Assembly: GCA_029204225.1 (NCBI GenBank)
Contig: MU832641.1
Location: forward strand, 1 to 64,000
Direction of reading: 5' to 3'
Origin: Diphasiastrum complanatum
Lineage: Eukaryota > Streptophyta > Lycopodiopsida > Lycopodiales > Lycopodiaceae
Length of the DNA: 64,000 bases
Below are positions 1 through 12,626 of this stretch, one piece after another. How positions within the stretch are numbered: the first letter of the stretch is position 1; the number at the start of each line of letters is the position of its first letter. The position numbers and the translations under genes are program-made. The notes under the pieces are model-generated. The model had not been told where the DNA came from and made no database searches. It saw only the letters and a program-made list of their open reading frames with translations.

Positions 1-2029
<2,029 letters not shown>

Positions 2030-3038
2030 TGCAGAAGAACTCGAGATCAATGGGCCACAACATCCTCGTCTTCATACATCTTGGATTCATCAAAGATAAC
2101 ATCACAACTTATATGGATTTTGTTTTTCCATTGGATCAAAACATCTATAGCCTTTCACACAATTCATCATATCCTAGGAATATACACTTGATAGCTTTTA
2201 CATCAAGTTTACATCTCTCTTCCTTAGGAACATGTACAAAAGCCTTACATCCAAAGATTCGCAAGTGGTTCACCTTTGGCTTCTTCTTCGTGAATGCTTC
2301 CTTAGGTGTTATCTTTGGTATGGCAATGGTAGGACTTCTATTTTGAAGATAGACTGTCGTGCTACATGCTTCTGACCAAAAATCTTTTGGTACTGTCATC
2401 TCAGCTAGCATAGATCTGGCACTTTCCACAATTGTACGACTCTTGCGCTCAGCTACACCATTGAGAGCAGGAGTATGAGATTGCATAAATTGTCTTTTAA
2501 TCACACATTGATCACAAAGATCATTGAGGTCATTAGACTTGTACTCACCTCCACTATCTGATCTTAGGACTTTGATCTTCCTACTTGTCTGATTTTTTAC
2601 CAATGCTTTGAAGCTCTTGAAGTTGTCAAAAGCATCCAATTTCTTCTTCGTAGATCCACGTCTTACGTGGCATATCATCAATAAAGGTCATGAAATAGAA
2701 GGCTTTACCTAAGGACATGGTCCTCATAGGCCCGCATAATCTGTGTGGATTAAATCCAGGATGTTCTTTGCTCTTGCAACACCCCCTTTATTGAACTTCT
2801 CTCGATGCTGCTTCCCATATACACAAGATTCACACATCGATTTCAAGTGATCTTCTATGGTAGGCAATCCTATTACCATCTCCAATCTTCTCATCAAACT
2901 GAGGCTTCCCAAGTTCAAGTGACCAAGCCTCTTATGCCACAACTCAGTTTGCGATGTAATGGACGATACAAGTCCATGTGGCCCCTTGATTGTAGCATTC
3001 AACCTGTACAATTTTGGGCTCCCTAACTCCATCCGCAA
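2030..3038 (-). pseudogene. Copia element A GAG-pre-integrase and integrase (truncated)
   Basis: 3038-2724 has the zinc-binding start: LWHKRLGHLNLGSLSLMRRL, then CESCVYGKQHRE and DLIHTDYAGL, giving the HX(n)HX(n)CX2C pattern and first catalytic Asp. After a short gap and frame change, 2681-2145 has RSDSGGEYKSNDL (second Asp), then NGVAERKSRTIVESARSML with the catalytic Glu, and the C-terminal phrases LRIFGCKAFVHVP and KAIKCIFLGYD. Recognisable C-terminal sequence continues in another frame to about 2040. The gap removes part of the catalytic core. An integrase would insert element cDNA into the genome; this one is broken. Confidence 0.88.
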
Positions 3039-3372
3039 TAACTTTGAGCTTTTGGTTCACATCCTTCACAAAGCAACGATCATGGGCAAATTCTACTTTC
3101 AACTTTTGATCAGTAATGACTCCAACAGAAAGTAGATTTTTCTTCAAACCTGGTACGTAAAGTACCTCCCTGATCATCCTGCTTTTGCCATCAGGTAGTT
3201 GGATTGAAACGGTGCCTATCCCCTTGATCATGCACACCTCACCATTTGCTTGTGAAATGGACGTTCCATTATCCAACACTTTCAAGCTACTGAACCAATT
3301 CTTGTTACCTGTCATGTGTCTTCTGGCTACCGAGTCAATATACCACGCTTGATCATCTTGATTAGATGACAA
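2944..3372 (-). pseudogene. Copia element A aspartic protease region, altered active site
   Basis: The frame holds the copia protease hallmark as WYIDSVARRHMTGN, then VSIQLPDGKSRMIREVLYVP and LKKNLLSVG. Copia proteases carry D-S-G-A at the catalytic aspartate; here the glycine is replaced by valine (DSVA) and the following TSH-like serine by arginine. The fold downstream is recognisable. The changes argue against protease activity. It overlaps the next domain in another frame, so a frameshift separates them. Confidence 0.85.
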
Positions 3373-4241
3373 TGTAGATATGAAGATGCTAGAGTCTTCA
3401 ATCTCACCCTCATCGACAAGGTTACCTGCTTGTTTTGGTGTCCCCTTGCCTTGTTCCGCCAGGAATTTGCGACATTCACTCTTCCAATGGCCCTTTTTAC
3501 CACAATGGAAACACTTGTCTTTCTTTTTGGTCTTACTGGAAGATCCCTTATCCTCCTGAGACTTGGCAAATTGCTGCTTAGACTCTTCTTGCTCTTGCCT
3601 TTGCCTTGTTTTTGGCGTGTCGCAAGTGCTTGATCGTCACTATTTTGACATCTAGCTTTTACCATTTCTCGTCGTTGTTCTTCCTGCATCAAGATTCCTG
3701 TGAGCTCGTCAAAGGTTGGCAATCTTTCTCTTGATGCTATTCCACTCACAAACATCTGATAGGGTTCTGCAATGCCACACAATGCATTGTGCACCAGCTC
3801 CACATCACGTATGCGCTCACCAATAGAATGCAGTTCATCCCTCATTGTCTTGATTCTGGTCATGTACGTCTGAATGTGCTCTCCTTGCTCCATGCGGGCA
3901 CTATTAAGCTTTGACTTCAGAAACATGATTCTTGACGGATTTGACATCTCGAACTACTCCTTTAGCACATCCCATGCCTGTCTAGGTGTAACAACATCAC
4001 AAATGTGGGTAATGATGTGATCCTTCACTGACAAGTTAATGAAGGTCAAAGCTTTCCTTATCTTTTTGTCAAACACTTTGATATCCGCTTCATTTGGCGG
4101 CCTTCTCTCATCACCTGTGACGGCTTCCCACACGTCTTTCTCCATCAGTATGTTTTTCATTTTAAATTTCCACACTGCATAGTTGGAAATCCCGTCCAAT
4201 TTGCTACTTTCACTCAAAATGGACTCTCCCATGTTTGCCAT
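3327..4241 (-). pseudogene. Copia element A gag polyprotein (broken)
   Basis: The first part (4241 down to 3954) carries the copia gag start, with the motif SNYAVWKFKMKNILMEKDVW and PPNEAD. A stop follows PRQAWDVLKE, and the frame resumes at 3947 with a typical gag helix region (MTRIKTMRDELHSIGERI, then EEQRREMV). After about residue 125 of the second piece the frame shifts, so the zinc-knuckle region (about 3440-3530, with CFHCGKKGHW-like coding in another frame) is lost from it. Gag normally assembles the particle that packages element RNA. At least one stop and one frameshift make this copy non-functional. Confidence 0.85.
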
Positions 4242-5463
4242 CGCAAAACTGCTTGAAACTTCTGTCGTAGGCTAAAAACAGTATGTCGAGGTCAACAATG
4301 ATGTCAAAAGTTGAAAATAATGACCTGCACTTTTTTCCTTACCAGGCCACTTGTCGCTTTTCCACCAATTTGAAAGCCAAATCGGCATCGCCTTCCGAAA
4401 TGCACTCAATCGTCAACTCCCAACTCTGTGCCCAGTGAAATGGTGAAATCACTTCTGACGCACTCCGAACACTTTCTCCGCTGCAATCACTCTGTTTTGT
4501 TGTACCGTACTTGCAGGTACAGTCCGAGTGCCCTTCGTTTGGAGGTTACCAACTTAGAATTTTCTTTGTTTTTGAACGAAGAAACTTCACTCTTCACTTG
4601 CGAAGGGATCCAACTCAACTTTCACTTTGAAAATTTTTAATGAAGTTGAAGGCTAAAATGCACTTCACTCCTTCAGGGCCCACTTCAGTTAAATCCAGCG
4701 ATGGATTTCAATCCTATGGTCCAGATTGTAATTAATCCTGTTCGTCGATCGTTGTGAAGAAAGATCTAATGGACTTCGTTGCATTGGTGCGGTGTACTGC
4801 ACTCTTGAAGCCGCTATCCTCTTGCAAGCACGACGAGGTCATCATGGTTCCTTGCACGCGACCTATCCGTGACCTCTCCTCTTCTTTCATCCAAGGTTTT
4901 TGGATATGGCTGCCACGTTCAGATTTATCATGTTCTCTTTCCAGCTCGCGGCTGCACACGGCCCCTTCAGACCTGATTCGCACTGCTAGGGCGCCCTCCT
5001 TTTAGTTTTTACAGCTTGCAAAACATATCAATATAGAGAGAAATCTCTGATTTTGTGCTCCCAAACCCCAGACCAAAGTTTTTCACACAAATCTATTTTT
5101 GTCTTCCAATTCACAGTGTTCTGATAGGCCTATCCTCTTGCTCTGAGGTCGCCCTACTGCTAGAACTCTGATGCTTCAATCCGTTTGTCAAACGGTGTCC
5201 GATTGAATGCACACTGACTGCAAACACCAAATAGCCTGCTTCGAAATTTCAAAATTCCGTTTGTTGAGGTTCTGATTCAATCGACAACCCTTGTCTCTGA
5301 ATCCTCACACAGTCTCAAGCTCACCAAGCTTCCGTGTGCTAAACTCTCCGCACCAGTGTTTCTCCTTCCGTCTTCAACCCGCCGTAAACCCCGAACTCTT
5401 AGAAGACAGTTCTCCCGAAGCTCTCTTCAACGACGATGTTGTCCTGTGTACACTCCCTGTACG

Positions 5464-5475
5464 GCTCTGATACCA
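5464..5475 (-). promoter_or_regulatory. Primer-binding site of copia element A
   Basis: On the minus strand the 12 bases read TGGTATCAGAGC, the complement of the 3' end of plant initiator tRNA-Met, used to prime minus-strand DNA synthesis by most plant copia elements. It marks the inner edge of the 5' LTR. Confidence 0.85.
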
Positions 5476-5700
5476 ACTTAGAATTTGCTTTGCATAGGAA
5501 CACAGATCATGCTACATAGTAACACAGACAAAAAACACTCTCACCAGCAAGCTCACAAAGCAACTGTATTTCTCAAAACGAAATTACACTATACATATAG
5601 TTGTTCACTCAGGCAACCCATGCATGACCCAGGTTGCCGTTGGCGAGACGCGTGTCCTGTCGACTTGCCTCGTGGCGAGGCCAACTGATAGGACCCACAG
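5476..5700 (-). repeat. Probable 5' LTR remnant of copia element A
   Basis: This lies directly upstream (in element sense) of the primer-binding site, where the 5' LTR must be. I have no second LTR copy to fix the outer edge, and the end next to the primer site (CTAAGT) is not the canonical CA. A related 20-bp phrase occurs inside the leader near 4548-4570. The outer limit is a guess. Confidence 0.4.
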
Positions 5701-6430
5701 TATAGTAGCACAGTGATTCTACTTTAATTCTAACTGATTCATGTGGCAAAGGCATTCATTGGACATGTGACCACCACTTCCGAAAGTGTAAGTGAACATA
5801 CACGGGGACCTCCCTTGGCAAGTCACTAACAACATGTTTGTACCCATTCTTGCCACGTAGAAAATCACATTGGAGTAACTCCCACCTTGTGTGAAAGGGA
5901 GGGAGATCACATGGAGTGGCCATAATGTGTCTCATGAATAGGGTGATAATACTTTTCTGTATGAACTCATTTGTGCACCTAAGTTGGACTCTTTACTTCA
6001 AGGACAAGAAAGTAATTCCTTAGTAGCTCACCACTTATTGGAGGACTCAAAGAGAGTGTGGACAAGAGACAATTACTTTTTTCCTCCATCCATCCAAAAC
6101 GCTTGTCCCCAAGGAAATTTTGAAAAATTTGTGCCCAAATTAAAATCTTTGTTCCATGGGGACATTCTCTAAGCTCACCGCAGAGCACATGCTCCCAAAG
6201 GAGAGGGAGGAAGATGATAGTTGTGCATGGTTGCACCTTAAGAATAAGTCCTGCCAATCCAACTTGGTGGTTTGGCTCACGCCTTCCACATGTTAATTAG
6301 GCAGATTATATTCATTTGAGTGAGATCATTGGTGTAGCATTGGGGATATCATATTGTCACGCACGACAACTTGATAGTCAAACAAGTTGTCAATGTGATG
6401 CTCTCATCTAGGACTCATTCTTGAGGGTGA
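5701..6430. other. Intergenic sequence, nothing recognised
   Basis: No similarity to any transposon protein, LTR end or RNA gene was seen. Open frames of 62-92 codons lack recognisable motifs. Confidence 0.4.
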
Positions 6431-6454
6431 GGTTTGGGCCTAAAGCAACATCAC

Positions 6455-6600
6455 TTTGTGATCCACCAAGCCTCCACTACCCTTTGCTTGGTGGGTGATA
6501 GCAACATATATCTCTCCTTGGTGAGATCCACCAAGCCTCCACCATATACATCTCTCTCTCTCTTCTTAGTGATCCACCAAGCCTCCACTATTCTTGGATC
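6455..6600. repeat. Short direct repeats (gatccaccaagcctccac)
   Basis: The 18-bp phrase gatccaccaagcctccac occurs three times (near 6462, 6526 and 6571) with a related inverted tail (cttggtgg) between the first two. Such hairpin-prone repeats are seen in degenerate LTRs and in small inverted-repeat elements; neither can be proven here. Confidence 0.55.
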
Positions 6601-6730
6601 TGATGGTAGGGCCCATATGCCATACCCTATAACTTGGCACCAAATTATAACAAGAAGGGTAAAGATAAATGCGGCACAACGGCCCTTAATAGCACCACAT
6701 TCTATATATATATATAACGTCTCCCTCAAC

Positions 6731-6754
6731 GGCTATCTATTGTGACCTATATAT

Positions 6755-6808
<54 letters not shown>

Positions 6809-6989
6809 TCTCATGTTTTCAATTCAGTGATTAGAGAAACTATTTCATCACCCAACTCTCTCTTTTGTCCAGGCTTTGCTCTCAGATCTCTCTGTTATTA
6901 TCATAGTGGTATCATAGTAAGCAGCAACAGGAATCAGTGTGTGGAGTTGCTGCTGCTGGACTGAACAAATCACACAACAGCCCACCTGG
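6731..6989 (+). promoter_or_regulatory. Candidate core promoter and leader exon of the downstream membrane-protein gene
   Basis: A TATA-like stretch (tatatata, 6749-6757) is followed by a 47-bp CT tract (6759-6805), resembling the pyrimidine patch of plant core promoters. A strong 5' splice site, CTGG then GTGAGT, lies at 6990, and a good 3' splice site with a pyrimidine tract ends in CAG at 7333, leaving a 344-bp leader intron before the ATG at 7355. This arrangement is an inference; there is no transcript evidence. A primer-site-like TGGTATCATAGT at 6907-6918 raises the alternative that the segment is an old LTR. Confidence 0.35.
6759..6805. repeat. (CT)n microsatellite
   Basis: A 47-bp CT tract directly after a run of TA dinucleotides. 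It may serve as a pyrimidine-rich promoter element for the gene downstream. Confidence 0.9.
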
Positions 6990-7304
6990 GTGAGTGGTTA
7001 CAGCTTCAGTAGGACCAGTGGTGAATTCGGTATCAGGATTGCTCAGGCTATAGTATAGCATCAAAAATTTACTCTTACTGCTGAAAAGTATTGTTGATCT
7101 TAACTACCCCTCCATTTTTTCTCGTGTAGGTGAATTAATTGTCTTACACCTTTTGCTACTAAAAAGCATTCCATTCATATCCACGCATGCTGTTGGTCCT
7201 TGGATTTTTTTTTTTACACCTTTTACTACTGAAAAGCATGGTTGTTCTTCAGTACCACTCCTTTTAGTCTCATATTGGTGAATGCTGTTGATCCTTGTTA
7301 AGCT

Positions 7305-7333
7305 AGTGGCTACTTGTTTCTTTCTTGAAGCAG
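7305..7333 (+). promoter_or_regulatory. Candidate 3' splice site of leader intron
   Basis: The segment ends tgtttctttcttgaagcag, a pyrimidine-rich tract followed by CAG, 21 bases before the ATG at 7355. With the strong GTGAGT donor at 6990 it would define a 344-bp intron in the 5' leader. Confidence 0.4.
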
Positions 7334-7354
7334 ATTTTAATAATTGCGTTTGCA

Positions 7355-8009
7355 ATGGGGGAGCTACCTGAGACGCAGCACCATAGCAAGCGTTTGGAAA
7401 AGGGAAGTACAGCACATTGCTTAAGGCGATCTCTCAGATGGATAAACTACTTCACAATCCTGGGCTCCGTGCTCTCCATGGCAGCTATATTAATCATCCG
7501 ACATAATCCAACCTGGGCTGGATGGGTATTCCTCGCCCTCGGAGGGGTAACTGTAATTTCCGGTATCCTTGGATGCATCTCCTCTGAAGGATGCTTCTCC
7601 CTACACTTCTTGACTCTAGGACTATCCTTGGGAGGCCTGGGGGCCGCTTCTCTAGCTAGCCCTCTTCATCAAGCGCAAACTTGTGAAGCAGCACCTAAAA
7701 TCGGAGCTTAGTGACTACCACACCCAGGTCCTCATGAAGCTGGACGCCTCCTTATGTCTGGCGCTGCTGTGCATGCAGATCATCAGTCTGGTGCTGGCCT
7801 TCACTTTGCGCAAATGCTATTATGTGGATTACTATGAGGACATAGAAAACAGAAGCCTGCGCCGTAAAAGAAACCTAGCCAAAGTGCAAGAAGAATCCGA
7901 GTTGCGAGCAGTTGTACATGAGCGATCTCAAGCCAATGAACTGTGCAAAAAGATGAAGCAGAAATATGGGCGCTACACACAGGAAGGGGAGTTTGATTCT
8001 ATCAAATAG
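7355..8009 (+). pseudogene. Four-transmembrane-segment protein gene, frameshifted by a 4-bp duplication
   Basis: The first frame starts at ATG 7355 (MGELPETQHH) and shows three hydrophobic segments: about residues 30-48, 55-75 and 81-102. It then runs into an early stop at 7709. A second frame, shifted by one base, continues immediately with a basic loop (FIKRKLVKQHLKSEL), a fourth hydrophobic segment (LCLALLCMQIISLVLAFTL) and a charged, helix-forming tail ending at 8009. The join lies at 7652-7659, where ctag is repeated (ctagctag); removing one copy puts the two halves in one frame of about 216 codons. The layout is tetraspanin-like in number of segments, but I see no large loop with the CCG motif, so I do not assign that family. 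Alternatives are an assembly error or a recent null allele. The gene is unlike its neighbours in having no transposon similarity. Confidence 0.65.
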
Positions 8010-8790
8010 TTCCTTGCTACCTACAGTTTCCAACTACTTAGAATCAGCTACTTAAAATTGTGATTTAGAGCTCCAGCTAGTAGTAGTCATTCTTCCAAGA
8101 TGTGGAGAGTGGAGAGTGTAGATAGGAGCAGACAGATGCTCTTGATCAAACTCCTCGTCTTATTGATTAACATGATGCCATTTCGAAGTTCCACTTCTGT
8201 TTGATGACATTCAAAACCATTGTTGTTTTGACTGTCATCAAAGTCTTATTGCCAAGTACAGGATCCAGATTCTTTTTAGAAAAAGCTACTCTCTACGATT
8301 GATTATTTTAACGCCATTAAATGGCTCCTGTATATCAGTGCAGATCATATTGTTTGAATAAGAAGTGCTCGTTGGAAACAAAACAAATGCATCTGTCCAG
8401 ACTACATGAGCATGTAAATCTTGGTGAATGTCAAAACAAAATGCAAGAAGAATACTTTTTAAGCCATATGAAGATATTTCCTCGCATCACTAGTTTATTT
8501 TTAAAGGACAAACAAAGTAAGAAACATATTAAGTCAGAGCATTATGCTTGTTTATGATCAGATGGTATGTATCTTGCTGTGAAATATATATATGAAAAGT
8601 AATGATGCTATTTATCTCAAAGATAAAATTAACTAACACTGTGGAATGCTCTGTAAGTCTGGGCTTGAATGGACAACTTTGAGCTAAGATTTGTGGGTCA
8701 ACAGCTTGGCAATCCACTTTTATTTTATGACATTCCCTTCCTGACTGCCTTGCCCTCAAAGTATTTTGACAAGTATAAGTTTCCAACCTT
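8010..8790. other. 3' flank of the membrane-protein gene, otherwise unassigned
   Basis: The start is probably 3' untranslated sequence. No other coding similarity is visible; frames of 78-85 codons lack known motifs. Confidence 0.4.
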
Positions 8791-9110
8791 ATAATGCTAT
8801 ATATTTAAAAACAAGCCTTCAATTCAAATTCAACATTTCCAACAAAGTTGGTATACCACCACTTTGACATTTGTTATCAATATTTGTCCACTCATTTGTA
8901 CAAAAACAACATACCAAAAAAAGTAAGGTATCAATAGGTTGTGTAAAAAAAAGTAAAGGTATCAAGAAGAGGCTGCGTGTGTGTAGCTCTCTAGGATGGG
9001 CACCACCACCACTTAACCTACCTAGCATGTCACCCTAACCAAGTCAACATATTTTTAACATAATTAGAATGACATCACAAAACCGGTATAAAAATATTCT
9101 GAAGTTGCCC
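8790..9110. repeat. Dispersed repeat X, copy 1
   Basis: A stretch of about 300 bp with the landmarks aacaagccttcaa, aagttggtataccaccac, tttgtccactcatttgtac, atgggcaccaccaccac and cggtataaaaat. Further copies are at about 10045-10350 and 16300-16570, and partial ones at 9720-9780 and 9890-9950. It has no coding capacity. It could be a small non-autonomous element or part of an LTR; I could not find inverted ends. Confidence 0.75.
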
Positions 9111-9111
9111 T

Positions 9112-9600
9112 TCAATTCTCTCAGTGCGTGCACTACTGGTGACTTAGTAGGCGCTCAGGCGCTCACAAGAACATAATATTTTTAGAGCTTATAATGCGCG
9201 GTGGTAGCGGAAGCGATGAGCTGACAACCAGAACCAGACAAATCAATTACATAGTCAAACAGAACATGGAAAAAGCATTGACACGAATTTGAACTTAGTG
9301 CGTGCACTACTGGTGACTTAGTAGGCGTTCACAAGAACATAATATTTTTAGAGCTTCTAATGCGCGGTGGTAGCGGAAGCGATGATGAGCTGACATGACA
9401 ACCAGACAAATCAATTAGATAGATAGTCAGATAGAACATGGAAAAAGCATTGCAATATTGACATAAATCTGAACGCAAAACGAAACAGAGTTGTAATCAG
9501 ATCCATCGGTGAGTGAGCTAACTTACTATAATATAAGTTCATCAAATTATACATATCAAGAACATTTGTTGAATGACAGCACAAAACTGGTATAAAAATG
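9112..9600 (-). repeat. Two truncated LTR units upstream of the 361-bp array
   Basis: 9112-9250 and 9297-9560 carry the LTR phrases gcgtgcactactggtgacttag, agcttctaatgcgcggtggtag and accagacaaatcaatt found in the 5' LTR of copia element B (15147 onward). The second unit also holds the reverse-transcriptase-derived piece (atccatcggtgagtgagctaac). They are diverged relatives of the tandem units at 10425-11900. Confidence 0.75.
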
Positions 9601-9631
9601 TTCTTGGGGGGGGAGGGAGGAGTGTCGGAGA

Positions 9632-10045
9632 AGTTGGGGATCAATAATATGGTGAGAGTGCTCTCATAATATTATATTGTGAGTGTTCTCATTATTTCAT
9701 AAAGCAAAATCCAACCTTGCTATATATAAAAAAACAAGCCTTCGAATTCAACATTTTCAACAAAGTTGGTATACCACGACTATTTATCAATAGGGGGCAT
9801 CCAATATTATATGGTGAGTGCTCTCATAATATTATATTGTGAGTGTTCTCATTATTTTATAAAGCAAAATCCAACCTTGCTATATATAAAAAAACAAGCC
9901 TTCGAATTCAACATTTTCAACAAAGTTGGTATACCACCACTTTTTATCAATATTGGGGGGGGGGGGGGATCCAATATTATATTGTGAGTGCTCTCATAAT
10001 ATTATATTGTGAGTGTTCTCATAATTTTATAAAGCAAAATCCAAC
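9632..10045. repeat. About 170-bp tandem repeat
   Basis: The phrase ccaatattatat followed by ggtgagtgctctcataat begins at 9801 and again at 9971 (period 170), with a diverged copy from 9641. Each unit includes gtgagtgttctcat and aaagcaaaatccaacctt and ends with the start of repeat X. A further copy of the unit starts near 16245. Confidence 0.8.
9955..9968. repeat. Poly-G tract (14)
   Basis: Fourteen consecutive G bases precede the third copy of the 170-bp repeat. One of five long poly-G runs in this 8-kb zone. Confidence 0.9.
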
Positions 10046-10350
10046 CTTATAATGCTATATATACAAATACAAGCCTTCAAACTCAACATTTCCAACAAAG
10101 TTGGTATACCACCACTTTGACACTTGTTATCAATATTTGTCCACTCATTTGTACAAAAACAACATACCAAAAAAGTAAAGGTATCAAGAGGTTGTGTAAA
10201 AAAAAGTAAAGGTATCATCAAGAAGAGGCTGTGTAGCTCTGGAATGGGCACCACCACCACTTAACCTAGCATGTCACCCTAACCAAGTCAACATATTTTC
10301 AACATAATTAGAATGACAGCACAAAACCGGTATAAAAATGTTCTTGTGGG
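10045..10350. repeat. Dispersed repeat X, copy 2
   Basis: Closely matches the copy at 8790-9110 across its length, including the caccaccaccactta and cggtataaaaatgttctt landmarks. It ends at the long poly-G tract. Confidence 0.75.
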
Positions 10351-10360
10351 GTGGGGGGGT

Positions 10361-10411
<51 letters not shown>

Positions 10412-10427
10412 TGTGGGGGGGCTTGTC
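10346..10427. repeat. Long poly-G tract (50 uninterrupted G)
   Basis: Fifty consecutive G bases occupy 10361-10410, flanked by shorter G runs broken by single T or A bases. It sits between cggtataaaaatgttctt and tcggagaagttg, the same position as the G tracts near 9606 and 10782. Very long G runs favour quadruplex structures and are also prone to sequencing and assembly length errors. Confidence 0.9.
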
Positions 10428-11902
10428 GGAGAAGTTGCTCTTCAATTTTTCTGCATGCACTACTGGTGACTTAGTAGGCGAACACAAGAACATAATATTT
10501 CTAGAGCTTCTAATGCGCGGTGGTAGCGGAAGCGATGAGCTAACAACCAGACAAATCAATTAGATAGTCAAACAGAACATGGAAAAGCATTGCAGTATTG
10601 ACACGAATCTAAATGTAGAACCAAACAGAGTCGTAATCAGATTAAGTATAATAATAGGCCTAGATCTATCGGTGAGTGAGCTAACTTACTATAAGTTCAT
10701 CAGATTATATCTATCAAGAACATTGTGAATATACCTTTGTTGAATGACAGCACAAAACCGGTATAAAAATGTTCTTTGGGAGGGGGGGGGGGGGGGGTGT
10801 GTCGGAGAAGTTGGGGATCAATCCCCTTCAATTCTCTCGGTGCGTGCACTACTGATGACTTAGTAGGCGAACACAAGAACATAATATTTTTAGAGCTTCT
10901 AATTCGGATGGTAACTGAAGCGATGAGCTGACAACCAGACAAATCAATTAGATGTCAGACAGAACATGGAAAAGCATTGCAGTATTGACACGAATCTGAA
11001 TGCAGAACCAAACAGAGTTGTAATCAGATTAAGTATAACGATAGGCCTGGATCCATCGGTGAGTGAGCTAACTTACTGTAAGTTCATCAGATTATATCTA
11101 TCAAGAACATTGTGAATATACCTTTGTTGAGTAATATAATAAATCAGTCGTGTCGCTCTGTCTCGGAGGAGTTGGGGAAGGATAGATCAATCTCCTTCAA
11201 TTCTCTCGGTGCGTGCACTACTGGTGACTTAGTAGGCGAACACAAGAAGATAATATTTTTAGAGCTTCTAATGCGCAGTGGTAGCGGAAGCGATGAGCTA
11301 ACAACCATACAAATCAATTAGATAGTCAGATAGAACATGAAAAAGCATTGTAGTATTGACACGAATCTGAATGCAGAACCAAACAGAGTTGTAAGCAGAT
11401 TAAGTATAACTATAGGCCTGGATCCATCGGTGAGTGAGCTAACTTACTGTAAGTTCATCAGATTATATCTATCAAGAACATTGTGAATATATCTTTGTTG
11501 AGTAATATAATAAATCAGTTGTCTCGCTTTGTCTCGGAGAAGTTGGGGAAGGATAGATCAATCCCCTTCAATTCTCTCGGTGCATGCACTATTGGTGACT
11601 TAGTAGGCGAACACAAGAACATAATATTTTTAGAGCTTCCAATGCACGGTGGTAGCGTAAGCGATGAGCTGATAACCAGACAAATCAATTAAATAGTCAG
11701 ACAGAACATGGAAAAACAATGCAATATTGACACAAATCTGAACGCAAAACCAAACAGATTTGTAATCAGATTAAGTATAACGATTGGTCTGGATCCATCG
11801 GTGAGTGAGCTAACTTACTGTAAGTTCATCAGAATATATTTATCAAGAACATTATGAATAATCCTTTGTTGAGCAATATAATAAATCAGTCGTCTCGCTC
11901 TA
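10425..11902 (-). repeat. 361-bp tandem array fusing LTR end to reverse-transcriptase sequence
   Basis: Four units in a row begin with tcgga(g)aagttg at about 10427, 10801, 11162 and 11523; the last three are exactly 361 bp apart. Each unit has about 240 bp matching the 3' end of the copia B LTR (compare 15147-15390) followed by about 120 bp matching antisense reverse transcriptase (ggtgagtgagctaacttact, then attatatctatcaag). The last unit runs straight into the true reverse-transcriptase coding sequence at about 11903, so the array replaces the RNase H region and 3' LTR of element B. The unit has no coding role. Confidence 0.85.
10782..10797. repeat. Poly-G tract (16)
   Basis: Sixteen consecutive G bases between cggtataaaaatgttctttggga and tgtgtcggagaag, at the same junction as the 50-base tract. 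Confidence 0.9.
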
Positions 11903-12566
11903 TCTCAGTGGATTTGAAGCCCAGACAGAAGTGAGCTTCACCAGATCAGTCATGTCGAACTCAGAAAATAGCATATGTTTAGCATCCTTAACCAAATTGG
12001 TATTGTTGCTGAAAAGCAATGTATCATCCATGTATAAAGTGATGATAATGAAAGATTGCTGCACCGATTTGGAATAGACATTGCAATCAACAGTGCTTGG
12101 TTGGAAACCTTGTTCAATAAGGAATGTGTTGATCCTTTGAAACCAAGCTCTGGCAGACTGCTTCAAGCTGTAAAGTGCCTTATGGAGCTTATAAACATGA
12201 TTCTTCATACCTTCCAAAAAAAATACCCTTTGGGCCGGATCATGTAGATGTCTTCTTCTATAACTCCATTCAAATAATTGTTTGCACATCAAGTTGATGC
12301 ACTTCAAGGTCGGCTGCTGCAACATACGATAGGAGGGCTCAAATCGATGAATGCTTGACTACTGGATTGAAAGCCACACTATAGTCAACATTTGGAATCT
12401 GAGTAAATCCTCGTGCTACCAACCTTGCCATCCTTCTATCAATCGCTCCATTGGCATTGTACTTGATATTAAAGATCCATTTGCAATCGATGATGTTGCA
12501 GCCAGTAGAAGCTTCGACTAATGACCATGTCTGGATCTTGATCAGAGAGGAATACTCTCTGTCCAT
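11900..12566 (-). pseudogene. Copia element B reverse transcriptase (two frames)
   Basis: 12566-12339 has the N-terminal phrases MDREYSSLIKIQTWSLVEA, CKWIFNIKYNANG and RLVARGFTQIPNVDY. After a frameshift, 12325-11900 has VYKLHKALYSLKQSARAWFQ and the catalytic box LYMDDTLLFSN. Y-M-D-D keeps both catalytic aspartates. The palm motif with the first catalytic Asp (normally QMDV-TAFLNG) falls in the damaged join around 12240-12330. The sequence stops at the array boundary, losing the thumb and RNase H. Confidence 0.88.
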
Positions 12567-12626
12567 GGCTTCTCTCCAGAGATCAGAGTCTGGTTGGCCA
12601 AGTGCCTCTTCGACTGTTGTCAGTTT

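Larger units (their letters stand above)
2030..5475 (-). mobile_element. Ty1/copia element A, truncated (gag-protease-integrase half)
   Basis: Read on the minus strand, a copia primer-binding site (5464-5475) is followed by about 1.2 kb of leader, then gag, zinc-knuckle, protease, GAG-pre-integrase and integrase, in the usual copia order. Similarity stops at about 2030-2170 inside the integrase C-terminal part; reverse transcriptase, RNase H and a 3' LTR are absent. Several frameshifts and stops separate the domains. The break looks like a truncation rather than an insertion, because nothing resembling the missing half appears further left. It is a dead fragment. Confidence 0.85.

Noticed and set aside
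7355-8009. Classical tetraspanin
   Set aside because: The loop between the third and fourth membrane segments is short and lacks the CCG motif, so only the four-segment layout is supported.
10308-10563. Poly-proline and poly-glycine frames on the two strands
   Set aside because: They are read from the 50-base poly-G tract and have no other support.
10425-11902. Centromeric or other major satellite
   Set aside because: Only four full units, each clearly derived from the neighbouring copia element; nothing shows a long array in this window.
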